64,000 nucleotides of DNA, from positions 17,745-81,744 of the forward strand of contig NZ_JAPVBI010000003.1 in the NCBI RefSeq assembly GCF_026967925.1. Direction: 5' to 3'. The translations under genes were made by a program, and so were the position numbers. Positions 56,371 to 64,000 of the stretch are shown here, in pieces; within the stretch, counting starts at the first letter, position 1; each line of letters begins with the position of its first letter. The notes beneath the pieces were generated by a model. The model worked only from the letters and a program-made list of their open reading frames with translations. It was not told where the DNA came from and did no database searches. This DNA is from Modestobacter sp. VKM Ac-2985 (GTDB taxonomy: Bacteria; Actinomycetota; Actinomycetes; Mycobacteriales; Geodermatophilaceae).

Positions 56371-57276
56371 ATGATCACGATCGAGCACCTGACGAAGAGG
56401 TACGGCGCACAGGTCGCCGTCTCCGACGTCTCCTTCTCCTGCGCGCCCGGCACCGTCACCGGCTTCCTCGGCCCCAACGGCGCCGGCAAGTCCACCACGA
56501 TGCGCGCCCTGGTCGGGCTGGCCGAGCCGAGCAGCGGCACGGCGACCGTGGGTGGACGCCGGTACCGCGACCTGCCCAACGCCGGGCGGTCGGTGGGCGT
56601 GCTGCTCGACGCCGGTGCGCAGCACAGCGGGCGCACCGGTCGGGAGGTGCTCACCCTGACGTCCCAGGTCCTCGGCGTCGAGCGGCACCGGGTCGACGAG
56701 GCGCTGGAGCGGGTCGGGCTCGCCGGCCGGCCGGCCGGCAAGCGCGTCGGGAAGTACTCCCTCGGGATGCGGCAGCGGCTGGGGCTGGCGACGGCGCTGA
56801 TCGGTGACCCCCAGGTGCTGGTCCTCGACGAGCCGGCCAACGGGCTGGACCCCGAGGGCATCTTCTGGATGCGCGGGCTGCTGCGCGACTTCGCCGACCG
56901 CGGCGGCACGGTGCTGCTGTCCTCGCACCTGCTGCACGAGGTGGAGGCGGTCGCCGACCAGCTGGTGGTCATCGCCGGCGGGCGGATCGTCGCGCAGGGC
57001 GGCAAGAACGAGCTGCTGGCCGGCACGGGCGGGACCCTGGTGCGCGGCCCGGACCGGGCCCTGCTGGCCAAGGCCCTGGAGGCAGCCGGTATCGGCGTGT
57101 CCGCCGGCCCGGACGACGCGTTGGTGGCCGACGCCGAGGCCCTCGCCGTGGGGCAGGCGGTGGCGGCGGCGGGCGTCGTCCTCACCGAGCTGCGAGCCGC
57201 CGGGGGAGCGGGACTGGAAGAGCTCTTCCGTTCTCTCACCGGCTCCTCGCACGAGGTCCAGGAGGTGCGGGCATGA
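56371..57276 (+). CDS. ABC-2 type exporter ATP-binding protein
   Basis: A 301-residue ATPase with Walker A GPNGAGKST, signature YSLGMRQRLGLATAL (LSGGQ variant), Walker B VLVLDEPANGLDP, and His in LSSHLLHE. The C-terminal 85 residues are the accessory domain of drug or lantibiotic exporters. It is divergent from a two-component system, the usual layout for a transporter controlled by it; substrate unknown. Confidence 0.92.
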   Translation: MITIEHLTKRYGAQVAVSDVSFSCAPGTVTGFLGPNGAGKSTTMRALVGLAEPSSGTATVGGRRYRDLPNAGRSVGVLLDAGAQHSGRTGREVLTLTSQVLGVERHRVDEALERVGLAGRPAGKRVGKYSLGMRQRLGLATALIGDPQVLVLDEPANGLDPEGIFWMRGLLRDFADRGGTVLLSSHLLHEVEAVADQLVVIAGGRIVAQGGKNELLAGTGGTLVRGPDRALLAKALEAAGIGVSAGPDDALVADAEALAVGQAVAAAGVVLTELRAAGGAGLEELFRSLTGSSHEVQEVRA

Positions 57277-58055
57277 GCACCGCGACCCTCGCCGACCAGC
57301 CCCGGACGCTGGTCGACCACCCGGCGCCGTCCCTGCTCCAGCTGGTCCGGGTGGAGCTGCGCAAGTCCGCGGACACCCGCGCCGGCCGCTGGCTGCTCAT
57401 CGTCATCGGCCTGGCCGTGCTCGGCGTCGTCGCGATCTCCGTCTTCGTCGAGGACGCGCCCAAGACGTTCACCGACCACTTCGGCATCACCCAGCTGCCG
57501 ATCAGCATCCTGCTGCCGGTCCTGGGCATCCTGCTGGTCACCAGCGAGTGGTCGCAGCGCACCGCGATGACGACCTTCACCCTGGTGCCCCGACGGTCCC
57601 GGGTGCTCGTCGCCAAGGTGCTCGCGGCCACGCTGCTGGCGGTGCTGGGAGTGGTCGTCGCGGCCCTGGCCTCCGTGCTCGCGACGGTGCTGACCCCGGT
57701 CTTCTCCGACGCGGAGCGGGACTGGGGGATCTCCGCCGCGCTGGTGGGTCAGGTGCTCGTCGTCCAGGTGGTGACCGTGCTGGCCGGTGTCGCGTTCGGC
57801 ATGCTGCTGCTCAGCTCGCCGCTGGCGATCGTCCTGTACTTCGTGCTGCCGACGGTGTTCAACATCGTCGTCAACCTGATCGCCGCCCTGGACTGGGTGC
57901 GGGACTGGCTGGACCTGTCGACCACCTCGATGCCGCTGTTCCAGGACGGGCTGGACGGGCAGGGCTGGGCGCAGTTCGGCACCTCGGTCGGGCTGTGGGT
58001 GCTGCTGCCCATGGTGATCGGCTGGGTGCGCATCCAACGGTCCGAGATCGCCTGA
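57273..58055 (+). CDS. ABC-2 type exporter permease
   Basis: A 260-residue protein with six transmembrane helices, starting after LVRVELRKSADTRAGRW. SEWSQRTAMTTFTLVPRRSRVLVAK is the characteristic loop of the ABC-2 permease family (quoted in part). ATG overlaps the ATPase stop (ATGA), so both are co-translated. It ends at a strong terminator. Confidence 0.88.
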   Translation: MSTATLADQPRTLVDHPAPSLLQLVRVELRKSADTRAGRWLLIVIGLAVLGVVAISVFVEDAPKTFTDHFGITQLPISILLPVLGILLVTSEWSQRTAMTTFTLVPRRSRVLVAKVLAATLLAVLGVVVAALASVLATVLTPVFSDAERDWGISAALVGQVLVVQVVTVLAGVAFGMLLLSSPLAIVLYFVLPTVFNIVVNLIAALDWVRDWLDLSTTSMPLFQDGLDGQGWAQFGTSVGLWVLLPMVIGWVRIQRSEIA

Positions 58056-58060
58056 CCCGA

Positions 58061-58094
58061 CGGACGGCGGCGGGAGCAGTCCCGCCGCCGTCCG
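58061..58094. terminator. Bidirectional terminator, 15-bp perfect stem
   Basis: CGGACGGCGGCGGGA (58061-58075) and its complement (58080-58094) enclose a GCAG tetraloop between the convergent permease and GH15 genes. Confidence 0.75.
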
Positions 58095-58096
58095 GC

Positions 58097-59887
58097 TCAG
58101 GCGTGCTCGCCGGGGACCCGCAGCGCCCCGCTGAGGTGCCGGGCGGTGTTGACCAGCCCGACGTGGCTGAACGCCTGCGGGGTGTTGCCCAGGTGCCGGC
58201 CGGTGCGCGGGTCGTACTCCTCGCTCATCAGGCCGAGGTCGTTGCCCAGGCCGAGGAGCCGCTCGAAGAGCTCCCGGGCCTCGGCGGTGCGGCCGATGCC
58301 GTTGAGGGCGTCGGCGAGCCAGAAGCTGCACAGCAGGAACGGCGCCTCGTCGCCCGGCAGGCCGTCGACCCGGCCGTCGGCGTGGGTGTGGTACCTCAGC
58401 AGGAAGCCGTCGGACATCAGCTCGCGCTGGACGGCGTCCACGGTGCCCACGACCCGCTCGTCGTCCCAGGGCAGGAAGCCGACCTGGGGGATGAGCAGCA
58501 GCGCGGCGTCCAGCCCTTCCGAGCCGTAGAACTGGGTGAAGGTGCGGCGCTCGGGGTCGTAGCCGCGGGCGCACACGTCGTCGTGGATCCGCTGCCGCAG
58601 CTCCCGCCAGCGCTCGACCGGCCCGTCCAGCCCGTGCCGCTCGACCGCCTCGATCGCGCCGTTGACGCCGGCCCAGGCCAGCACCTTGGAGTGCACGAAG
58701 TGCCGGGGCTTGCCACGGACCTCCCAGAGGCTGTTGTCCGGGGTCTCCCAGATCTCCTCCAGGTAGGCCAGCAGCTCCTTCTGCACGGCCCAGGCGTCCG
58801 CGGTGGCGCAGAGGCCGGACTCGCGGGCCAGGTGCAGGCCGTCGAGCACCTCACCCCAGACGTCGAGCTGGAACTGCCCGGCGGCGGCGTTGCCCACCCG
58901 CACCGGGGCCGAGCCCTCGTACCCGGGCAGCCACGGCAGCTCGTACTCCGGGATCCGCCGGGAGCCGTCGAGGGCGTACATGATCCGCAGGTCGGCCGGG
59001 TCACCGGCGACGGCGCGCAGCAGCCACTCCCGCCAGGCGCTCGCCTCCTCGAGGTAGCCGGTGCCCAGCAGGGCCTGCAGGGTGAAGGTGGCGTCACGCA
59101 GCCAGCAGTACCGGTAGTCCCAGTTCCGGCTGCCGCCGAGCTCCTCGGGCAGGGAGGTGGTCGCGGCGGCGACGATCCCGCCGGTGGGCCGGTAGGTCAG
59201 CGCCTTCAGGGTGATCAGTGAGCGGCGGACCGCCGGAGCCCACTCGCCGTCGTAGGTGCAGTGGCCGATCCACTCGGCCCAGTAGGCCTCGGTGCTGGCC
59301 AGCGCCTCCTCGGCGTCGACCGGCTCGGGCCGCGGCAGGTGCGAGGGGGACTGGACCAGCACGAACGGGACGCGCTCGCCGGCGGTGACCTCGAACTCGG
59401 CCGAGGTGGTGTGGTCCTCCCCGTGCAGCTCCACCGGCGTGGTCAGCGAGACCGCGTCCGGGCCGGCGACGGCGACCAGGTCGCCGTCCACCGAGCGCAC
59501 CCAGGGCACGAGGTGGCCGTAGTCGAACCGGAGCACCAGGTCCATCCGCATCGGCACGCGGCCGGACACGCCCTCCACGATCCGGACGACGTCCGGGCTC
59601 TCACCTCGTGGTGGCATGAAGTCGATGACCCGGACGGTGCCGGTCGGGGTCTCCCACTCGGTCTCCAGCACCAGCGAGTCACCCCGGTAGCGCCGGCTGG
59701 TGCAGCTGCTCCCGTCGGCCGGGGCGAGCCGCCAGCGACCGTTGCGCTCGTCGCCGAGCAGGGCGGCGAAGCAGGCAGCGGAGTCGAAGGACGGCAGGCA
59801 CAGCCAGTCGATCGAGCCGTCCTTGCCGACCAGCGCAGCGGTCTGCAGGTCCCCGATCAGTCCGTAGTCTTCGATCCTGCTGGGCAC
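58097..59887 (-). CDS. GH15 glycoside hydrolase (glucoamylase/trehalase-like)
   Basis: A 596-residue family 15 enzyme. IEDYGLIGDLQTAALVGKDGSIDWLCLPSFDS opens the domain of unknown-function-plus-GH15 proteins of actinobacteria (landmarks GLIGD and DWLCLPSFDS), and SRNWDYRYCWLRDATFTL around residue 265-280 is the active-site region, with VGFLPWDDERVVGT and CSFWLADAL later. M. smegmatis and M. tuberculosis relatives act as trehalases. GTG 59887 is preceded by GAGAGGAA. The GH65 gene 7 kb away shares a 15-bp upstream motif, suggesting common control of alpha-glucoside use. Confidence 0.88.
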   Translation of the reverse strand: MPSRIEDYGLIGDLQTAALVGKDGSIDWLCLPSFDSAACFAALLGDERNGRWRLAPADGSSCTSRRYRGDSLVLETEWETPTGTVRVIDFMPPRGESPDVVRIVEGVSGRVPMRMDLVLRFDYGHLVPWVRSVDGDLVAVAGPDAVSLTTPVELHGEDHTTSAEFEVTAGERVPFVLVQSPSHLPRPEPVDAEEALASTEAYWAEWIGHCTYDGEWAPAVRRSLITLKALTYRPTGGIVAAATTSLPEELGGSRNWDYRYCWLRDATFTLQALLGTGYLEEASAWREWLLRAVAGDPADLRIMYALDGSRRIPEYELPWLPGYEGSAPVRVGNAAAGQFQLDVWGEVLDGLHLARESGLCATADAWAVQKELLAYLEEIWETPDNSLWEVRGKPRHFVHSKVLAWAGVNGAIEAVERHGLDGPVERWRELRQRIHDDVCARGYDPERRTFTQFYGSEGLDAALLLIPQVGFLPWDDERVVGTVDAVQRELMSDGFLLRYHTHADGRVDGLPGDEAPFLLCSFWLADALNGIGRTAEARELFERLLGLGNDLGLMSEEYDPRTGRHLGNTPQAFSHVGLVNTARHLSGALRVPGEHA

Positions 59888-60003
59888 GGGCGGTTCCTCT
59901 CGAGTGGGTCGGCCGGGGTTGGGCCGCGGCATGGCACGAAGGCGCCCAGCAGGCCCTACCGTCCTGCTCCGCCCGGCAAACCCCGCGACCGCGTGATGAT
60001 CAT

Positions 60004-60018
60004 CCGTTATCCCCAACA
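60004..60018. promoter_or_regulatory. Second copy of the 15-bp motif CCGTTATCCCCAACA
   Basis: Exact copy of the motif at 49,549, here in the 267-base gap between the divergent GH15 and TfoX-like genes, 117 bases from the GH15 start. Confidence 0.4.
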
Positions 60019-60154
60019 TTTGGCCCTGATTGAGAACAGGAGCAACAGAACAACCGCGCAAGCAGCGGGGCAGTGGGGCCCGGATGGCCCTGGACGGTGC
60101 TAGGAACGACCGGCGGCTCCACGTCGCTCAGCTCGTCCGGAGAGGAGACGGTCC

Positions 60155-60511
60155 GTGGCCTACGACGCCGAACTCGCCGACCGCGTCCGCAGGGCTGTCC
60201 CGGGGGAGAGGACCGTTCGCGAGGTGCGGATGTTCGGTGGCCTCGCGTTCATGGTCGACGGCGAGATGATCGCCTGCGTCTCGGCCGGTGGGGGAGCCCT
60301 GCTCGTGCGGGTGTCGCGCAGCCGAGATGCCGAGTACCTCTCGGTGACCGGGGCCCGCCGGGCGGAGATGGGCACGGGCCGCTCCATGGGCGAGGGCTGG
60401 ATCGCCGTCGACGAGGCAGCGCTCATGGACGACGGGGACCTGCAGTTCTGGATGCACGCCGTCCTGGAGCACAACGCCGAGCGGACAGCCGAGAAGGCGG
60501 CGAGGAGCTGA
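60155..60511 (+). CDS. TfoX/Sxy N-terminal domain protein
   Basis: A 118-residue protein of the TfoX_N family: RTVREVRMFGGLAFMVDGEMIACVS is the signature (the MFGGLAFM core). In gammaproteobacteria TfoX controls competence, but free-standing actinobacterial versions are of unknown function. GTG 60155 follows a strong GGAGAGGAGA. Confidence 0.87.
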   Translation: MAYDAELADRVRRAVPGERTVREVRMFGGLAFMVDGEMIACVSAGGGALLVRVSRSRDAEYLSVTGARRAEMGTGRSMGEGWIAVDEAALMDDGDLQFWMHAVLEHNAERTAEKAARS

Positions 60512-60542
60512 TCGTCATGGGTGTTCCTGTCGGGGCTCCGGT

Positions 60543-60548
60543 CTAGCG
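60543..60548 (+). promoter_or_regulatory. -10 box of the isochorismatase-family gene
   Basis: TAGCGT lies 40 bases before ATG 60589, and AGGAG (60578-60582) provides a normal ribosome-binding site, in contrast to the leaderless genes nearby. Confidence 0.45.
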
Positions 60549-60588
60549 TCCCCGCTGTCGCACCAGCCGCTGACCGCAGGAGACCGCC

Positions 60589-61143
60589 ATGAGCACGCTC
60601 CCGGACCGACCGAACACCGCGCTCGTCGTCATCGACGTGCAGCAGGGCGTGGTGGCCGAGGCGCCCCGCCGCGACGAGGTCGTGGGCCACATCAACGAGC
60701 TGGTCGAGCAGGCCCGAGACGACGGGGTGCCGGTGGTCTGGGTGCAGCACTCCGACGAGGAGCTGGTGCGGGGGAGCGACGCCTGGCAGTACGTCCCCGA
60801 GCTGGTGCGAGCCGAGTCCGAGCCGCTGGTGCACAAGTCCTACGGCGACTCGTTCGAGGGCACCGACCTCGCGGACGTGCTGGCTGACCTCGCCGTGGGC
60901 CGCGTGGTCGTGGCCGGTGCCGAGTCCGATGCCTGCATCCGGTCGACCATCCACGGTGCGTTCACCCGGGGCTACGACGTGACGCTGGTCGGCGACGCAC
61001 ACACCGCCGGCGACAAGAGCGCCTGGGGCGCACCGCCGGCCGAGCAGGTCATCGCGCACACGAACCTCTACTGGCAGTTCCAGTCCGCGCCCGGGCGCAC
61101 GGCCGCCGTGGTCGACACGAAGGACGTGACGTTCACCGGCTGA
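60589..61143 (+). CDS. Isochorismatase-family cysteine hydrolase
   Basis: A 184-residue hydrolase. ALVVIDVQQGVVAEAPRR holds the catalytic Asp, HKSYGDSFEGTDL the Lys region, and VVVAGAESDACIRSTIHGAFTRGYDVTLV the catalytic Cys (in SDACIR). Enzymes of this set hydrolyse amides such as nicotinamide or biuret, or are true isochorismatases; the exact substrate cannot be told. Confidence 0.9.
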   Translation: MSTLPDRPNTALVVIDVQQGVVAEAPRRDEVVGHINELVEQARDDGVPVVWVQHSDEELVRGSDAWQYVPELVRAESEPLVHKSYGDSFEGTDLADVLADLAVGRVVVAGAESDACIRSTIHGAFTRGYDVTLVGDAHTAGDKSAWGAPPAEQVIAHTNLYWQFQSAPGRTAAVVDTKDVTFTG

Positions 61144-61181
61144 CCAGCGACGCCAGCACCGTGGCCGGTGGGGGAGTCAGA

Positions 61182-61658
61182 TCACGGCACGACCACTGGC
61201 GAGTCGCTGCCCCACACGCGCACGGCATGGTGCACGTCGTCTCCGGTCGTGACGTACAGCCGGGTCGGCGCACCCGGGAGCTCCGCGGCCGGGTAGCTCA
61301 CCGAGGCACCACCGCCGGCGCCGGCACACGGGACGGTGAACTGCATCTGCCAGACGGACCGGTCGTCACCGATCCCGATCGTCAGGGACTGCCCCGCGTG
61401 CTCCTCGCCGCAGTCGCCCCCGACGTGCAGCGCCGGGTGATCGCCGCCGGTGGGCAGGTCGAAGACGTGCGAGCCGGTGTGCTCCTGCTCCAGCAGGACG
61501 GTGGCGCCGGCGTCGTCGGGCGGTGCCACGTACGGGGCCCCGGTGTAGACAGCACCCGGAGTGGAGGGCCCTGGAGCGGCTTCGGAGAACCAGGAGCACG
61601 CTGACGTGCCGAGCAGCAGGATGCTGGTGACCAGCAACGCCGCCTGCTGTCGTCGCAT
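61182..61658 (-). CDS. Hypothetical lipoprotein
   Basis: A 158-residue protein with a lipobox (LLGTSAC) after a hydrophobic signal, then a mature domain of about 135 residues with two Cys (in GGDCGEEHAG and VPCAGAGG) that could form a disulfide. No known domain recognised. AGGAG lies upstream of ATG 61658, and a TAAGGT -10 box (61688-61693, minus strand) gives a leader of about 25 bases. Its promoter is 80 bases from the dif-like site. Confidence 0.75.
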   Translation of the reverse strand: MRRQQAALLVTSILLLGTSACSWFSEAAPGPSTPGAVYTGAPYVAPPDDAGATVLLEQEHTGSHVFDLPTGGDHPALHVGGDCGEEHAGQSLTIGIGDDRSVWQMQFTVPCAGAGGGASVSYPAAELPGAPTRLYVTTGDDVHHAVRVWGSDSPVVVP

Positions 61659-61770
61659 CGTCGCTCCTGTTCATCGACTGACGCGTCACCTTACGCACGC
61701 AGGCGGCTCCTCGGCATGAGGTACCGAGGTCGTCATCGCGGGGAGCGCCACATCGGTCGATCACCCCACT

Positions 61771-61798
61771 ACTTGACATAATGTCGATTATCGGCGGA
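61771..61798 (-). other. dif: dif chromosome-dimer resolution site
   Basis: On the minus strand the 28 bases begin TCCGCCGATAAT, then CG, and end ACATTATGTCAAGT. As I remember it, the actinobacterial dif consensus is TTSRCCGATAAT-VN-ACATTATGTCAAGT; only position 2 differs. XerC and XerD recombine sister chromosomes here at the end of replication. The two arms (CCGATAAT and ATTATGTC) form the expected imperfect dyad, and the site lies in a gene-free gap. Confidence 0.87.
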
Positions 61799-62010
61799 CG
61801 GGATGAGGCTGCTCAGAGCCCCTTCCGGCCCGCGATGACCCGTCCGGTCGGCGGCGTGCACGTCGAGTGGCACGTGGTCACTGCGTCCGGCCCGACCACT
61901 CGGCGCGCTGTGCCCGGCACGCGCGTCCCGTGCGTCGAGTCGACGAATGCTGCTCCCGATGACCGGCGCCGGTCGCCTCGGTTGTCTCGGCCGTCTCAGC
62001 CGACGATCTT

Positions 62011-62050
62011 GGTGGCCCGTCGTGCTGGTCGATCAGCACGGGCGGCCACC
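62011..62050. repeat. Imperfect inverted repeat in the terminus gap
   Basis: GGTGGCC...CGTGCTG and CAGCACG...GGCCACC are complementary over two blocks of seven bases with three mismatched bases between, around a six-base loop. Confidence 0.5.
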
Positions 62051-62134
62051 ACTCGCCGCAGGTCAGGGTCGCCCGCAGTCCTCCAGTGACCACCTGGTCC
62101 GACTCCCCGTGGTGTCGCTGCGCCGACCCAAAAA

Positions 62135-62147
62135 CGTCACATTGACG
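62135..62147. promoter_or_regulatory. Dyad CGTCA-CAT-TGACG
   Basis: A perfect 5+5 inverted repeat in an A-rich context (AAAA before, AAAA after), which is rare in this DNA. It resembles the larger dyad at 62,336. Confidence 0.4.
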
Positions 62148-62333
62148 AAAAGGCACCTCTGCGCGGGGCTCGGACACCCGCGGTCGCCGGCTCGCGAACT
62201 CGCCGTCGTGCGCGACTGACGCCAGGCCGGCGCCATCACCGACGGGTGCCTGCCGGAGTGGGCCGAGGTGAGCTCTGGCCGTGACGCGGGTCGCCGACCA
62301 GCGGACCGATCCCCCGAGGTCCACCGTCTCGAG

Positions 62334-62360
62334 GTGAGATACGTCACAGTGACGCATCTC
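62334..62360. promoter_or_regulatory. CRP-like site within a 25-bp dyad
   Basis: GTGAGATACGTCAC (62334-62347) has the GTGA-N6-TCAC form and differs by one base from the site at 694-707. It is part of GAGATACGTCAC-A-GTGACGCATCTC, an 11-of-12 inverted repeat. It lies after the end of the zinc-finger gene, not in front of a gene that I can see. Confidence 0.45.
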
Positions 62361-62392
62361 GGGCCAGCACCTGGTGTGGGCCGCCCGGTGGC

Positions 62393-62791
62393 TCAGCCGG
62401 CGGTCTTGCCGCTCAGCCAGAGCCGGTCGAGCCGGCCGGTCGACCGGACCAGGTCGGCCAGGGACCGCTCGAGCTCGGCCTTGGTGGGCTTCTCGGTGAG
62501 CAGCGTCTGGACGTCCTCGATCGCACAGCGCAGTTGGTACAGCCGGTCCTGCAGACCGTCCAGCTCCGCCCGGGTCACCAGGACGACGTCCGCGGACAGA
62601 CCCGCCTTGGCCGTCGCCGCGCGCTGTTCGTACGCCCGCTGCCGGCAGGCCTGGCCACAGTAGAGCCGAGGCCGGCCCACCGACTCCTGCGCCGGGAGGA
62701 CGTTGCGGCACCAACCGCACCGTCGCTCCTCACCCTCGGCCCGCCGTGACCGAGGGACCGGAGGGGCCTCGACGCCCTGCTCTACCGCCAC
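62393..62791 (-). CDS. Zinc-finger protein with coiled coil
   Basis: A 132-residue protein. CGWCRNVLPAQ and LYCGQACRQRAYEQR supply four cysteines for a treble-clef-like zinc finger near residues 25-53; a helical coiled-coil region follows. Similar small proteins are widespread in actinobacteria and uncharacterised. TACCGT (62799-62804, minus strand) seven bases before GTG 62791 indicates a leaderless start. Confidence 0.78.
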   Translation of the reverse strand: MAVEQGVEAPPVPRSRRAEGEERRCGWCRNVLPAQESVGRPRLYCGQACRQRAYEQRAATAKAGLSADVVLVTRAELDGLQDRLYQLRCAIEDVQTLLTEKPTKAELERSLADLVRSTGRLDRLWLSGKTAG

Positions 62792-62906
62792 GGCACGGAC
62801 GGTAGACGCCCGGTCCGGCCGCCCGCCGCGGACACGCCCGAGCCGGTCCGCGAGAGCGGCTGCCCCGTGACCAGGACCTCCTCGGACGGGCCGGGGCGCA
62901 GCGCAC

Positions 62907-62912
62907 TAGCGT
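62907..62912 (+). promoter_or_regulatory. -10 box for leaderless GDPD gene
   Basis: TAGCGT ends six bases before GTG 62919. Confidence 0.5.
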
Positions 62913-62918
62913 GGGGGG

Positions 62919-63695
62919 GTGCCGGGCTCGCGTTACGCCTTCCTCGATGGGCCGACCCCGGTGGCGATGGCCCACCGGGGTGGGGCGATCGAGCACCTGG
63001 AGAACACCCAGCCGGCCTTCGAGGCGTGTGTGGCGCTGGGTTACCGGTACCTCGAGACCGACGTCCGGGTCACCTACGACGGCGAGCTGGTGGTCTTCCA
63101 CGACCCGACGCTGGACCGGGTCACCGACCAGACCGGACGGGTCGACACCATGCACTGGCGGGACGTCCGCACGGCGCTGATCGGCGGCCGCGAGCCGATC
63201 ATGCGACTGGAGGACCTGCTGGGTGCCTGGCCCGACGTCCGGTTCAACCTGGACATCAAGGCCGCCGGCGTGCTGGCGCCCCTGGTGCGTTCCATCCGCC
63301 GGCTGAACGTCGAGGACCGGATCTGCCTCGGCTCGTTCTCCGACGCCCGGATCGCCGCGGCGCGGCGCCTCTTCGGCCCCGCCGTCTGCACCTCCCTGGG
63401 GCCCAAGGGCGTCGCCGCGCTCCGGCTCTCCTCCTACTCGCCGCGCGCTGCGGGGCTGGTGCGGATCCAGGCCGGCTGCGCGCAGGTGCCGCTCGCCCTG
63501 GGGGGCCGCCCGCTGGTCGACGAGCGGTTCATCGCCGCGGCGCACGCCCGCAGCCTGCAGGTGCACGTGTGGACCGTCGACAGCGAGGCGGAGGCCGCCG
63601 AGATGCTCGACCTGGGCGTCGACGGCGTGATGACCGACCGGCCGGCGATGCTCCGTGACCTGCTGGTGTCCCGGGGGCAGTGGACGGGCGCGTGA
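62919..63695 (+). CDS. Glycerophosphodiester phosphodiesterase
   Basis: A 258-residue GDPD enzyme that hydrolyses glycerophosphodiesters to glycerol 3-phosphate and an alcohol. The catalytic/metal motif is AHRGGAIEHLENT (His, Arg, Glu), with ETDVRVTYDGELVVFHDPTLDRVT and VHVWTVDS following in order (landmarks ETDV, HDPTLDR). No signal peptide, so cytoplasmic. Leaderless start at GTG 62919. Confidence 0.92.
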   Translation: MPGSRYAFLDGPTPVAMAHRGGAIEHLENTQPAFEACVALGYRYLETDVRVTYDGELVVFHDPTLDRVTDQTGRVDTMHWRDVRTALIGGREPIMRLEDLLGAWPDVRFNLDIKAAGVLAPLVRSIRRLNVEDRICLGSFSDARIAAARRLFGPAVCTSLGPKGVAALRLSSYSPRAAGLVRIQAGCAQVPLALGGRPLVDERFIAAAHARSLQVHVWTVDSEAEAAEMLDLGVDGVMTDRPAMLRDLLVSRGQWTGA

Positions 63696-63795
63696 GGACG
63701 CGCGCCCCGCGGCTCCCCTGGCCGGCGCAGAACGGCACGGGCGGCCATCCGGGCCGGTGCTGGACCGCCGTCCCCGGGACTGGCACCCTGCGCCG

Positions 63796-64000
63796 GTGAG
63801 CGCCGCCCCGCAGGTCGACCCCGCACCGCCGCCGCCCGATCGGGCGCTGCGCCGGGAGCGCGCCGGTTGGTACTCCTACGACTGGGCGATGTCGGTCTTC
63901 AACACCTCGGTGACGACCGTCTTCCTCGCCCCGTACCTGACGTCGATCGCCGAGGCGGCCGCGGACGCCGACGGCCGGATCCACCCGCTGGGCATCAGCG
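63796..64000 (+). CDS. MFS transporter, UMF1 family (N-terminal part, cut by window edge)
   Basis: 68 codons are present. After a Pro-rich start, RERAGWYSYDWAMSVFNTSV and TTVFLAPYLTSIA are typical of the first helix and loop of the UMF1/Atg22-like major facilitator group. A weak CACCCT box six bases before GTG 63796 agrees with a leaderless start. Substrate unknown, and the rest lies outside the window. Confidence 0.75.
   Translation, partial: MSAAPQVDPAPPPPDRALRRERAGWYSYDWAMSVFNTSVTTVFLAPYLTSIAEAAADADGRIHPLGIS

Larger units (their letters stand above)
61659..62392. other. Gene-free terminus region
   Basis: These 734 bases carry the lipoprotein promoter, the dif-like site, an imperfect hairpin and two related dyads. 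Two long frames (plus 61,781-62,089 and minus 61,878-62,720) are open by high GC only: no domain, no ribosome-binding site, and the second runs across the zinc-finger gene in another frame. Confidence 0.6.

Noticed and set aside
61781-62089. 102-codon plus-strand frame beginning at the dif-like site
   Set aside because: Its ATG lies inside the dif arms, there is no ribosome-binding site, and the peptide is Arg/Pro/Ser-rich with no recognisable pattern.
61878-62720. 280-codon minus-strand frame in the terminus gap
   Set aside because: It runs over the zinc-finger gene in another frame and has no domain or start signal.

Overview
This window is one stretch of a very GC-rich actinobacterial chromosome. 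Codon third positions are almost all G or C. Many genes are leaderless: a TANNNT -10 box lies 6 to 8 bases before a GTG or ATG. A block at 34.9-44.6 kb has the gene order of the Mycobacterium tuberculosis pgsA2-gcvH-garA-gcvB region (Rv1822-Rv1832, from memory). Together with two-component, GH65/HAD and GH15 genes of actinobacterial type, this suggests a soil or rock actinomycete such as the Geodermatophilaceae; the family is an inference. I see no tRNA, rRNA, insertion sequence, prophage or CRISPR array.

0-13 kb. The left edge cuts a secreted Ala/Pro-repeat protein. Its leader matches a cyclic di-AMP (ydaO) riboswitch, and a CRP-like GTGA-N6-TCAC site lies upstream. Next come a ThrE-type exporter and a ribose-type sugar ABC operon (binding protein, double ATPase, permease). 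On the other strand are an SDR dehydrogenase, a YtcJ-type amidohydrolase and an AraC-type regulator. A gentisate cleavage pair (dioxygenase and fumarylacetoacetase-family hydrolase) follows, divergent from an IclR regulator.

13-35 kb. This is the most distinctive region: an apparent regulon for a sulfated glycoside or glycan. It holds a TetR regulator with two small DUF202 membrane proteins, three one-cysteine sulfatases, a formylglycine-generating enzyme, two PA14-containing GH3 glycosidases, a type B carboxylesterase and a complete oligopeptide-family ABC importer with fused ATPases. Four near-identical palindromes (ACTTACCGA-N4-TCGGTAAGT type) sit in front of the GH3, tetR, first sulfatase and transporter genes, and nowhere else that I noticed. 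None of the enzymes has an evident signal peptide, so the model is import of a sulfated substrate followed by desulfation, deacylation and deglycosylation in the cytoplasm. A class III CoA-transferase closes the region.

35-45 kb is conserved housekeeping: CDP-alcohol phosphatidyltransferase, two DUF881 proteins around a small basic protein, gcvH, an FHA protein of the GarA/OdhI type, two MerR regulators, a DUF151 nuclease-like protein and gcvP. A tandem repeat that begins inside the gcvH stop region separates gcvH from garA.

45-64 kb holds lipoproteins, a beta-lactamase-fold serine hydrolase, pantothenate kinase, a GNAT enzyme, a PEBP-like protein, a HAD mutase plus GH65 phosphorylase pair, an M50-like protease, an ABM-domain membrane protein, a NarL-type two-component system next to an ABC-2 exporter, a GH15 enzyme, a TfoX-like protein, an isochorismatase-family hydrolase, a lipoprotein, a zinc-finger protein, a glycerophosphodiesterase and the start of an MFS transporter. 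At 61,771-61,798, in a 0.7-kb gene-free stretch, is a 28-bp sequence matching the actinobacterial dif consensus at all but one position as I remember it. The window therefore probably spans the replication terminus.
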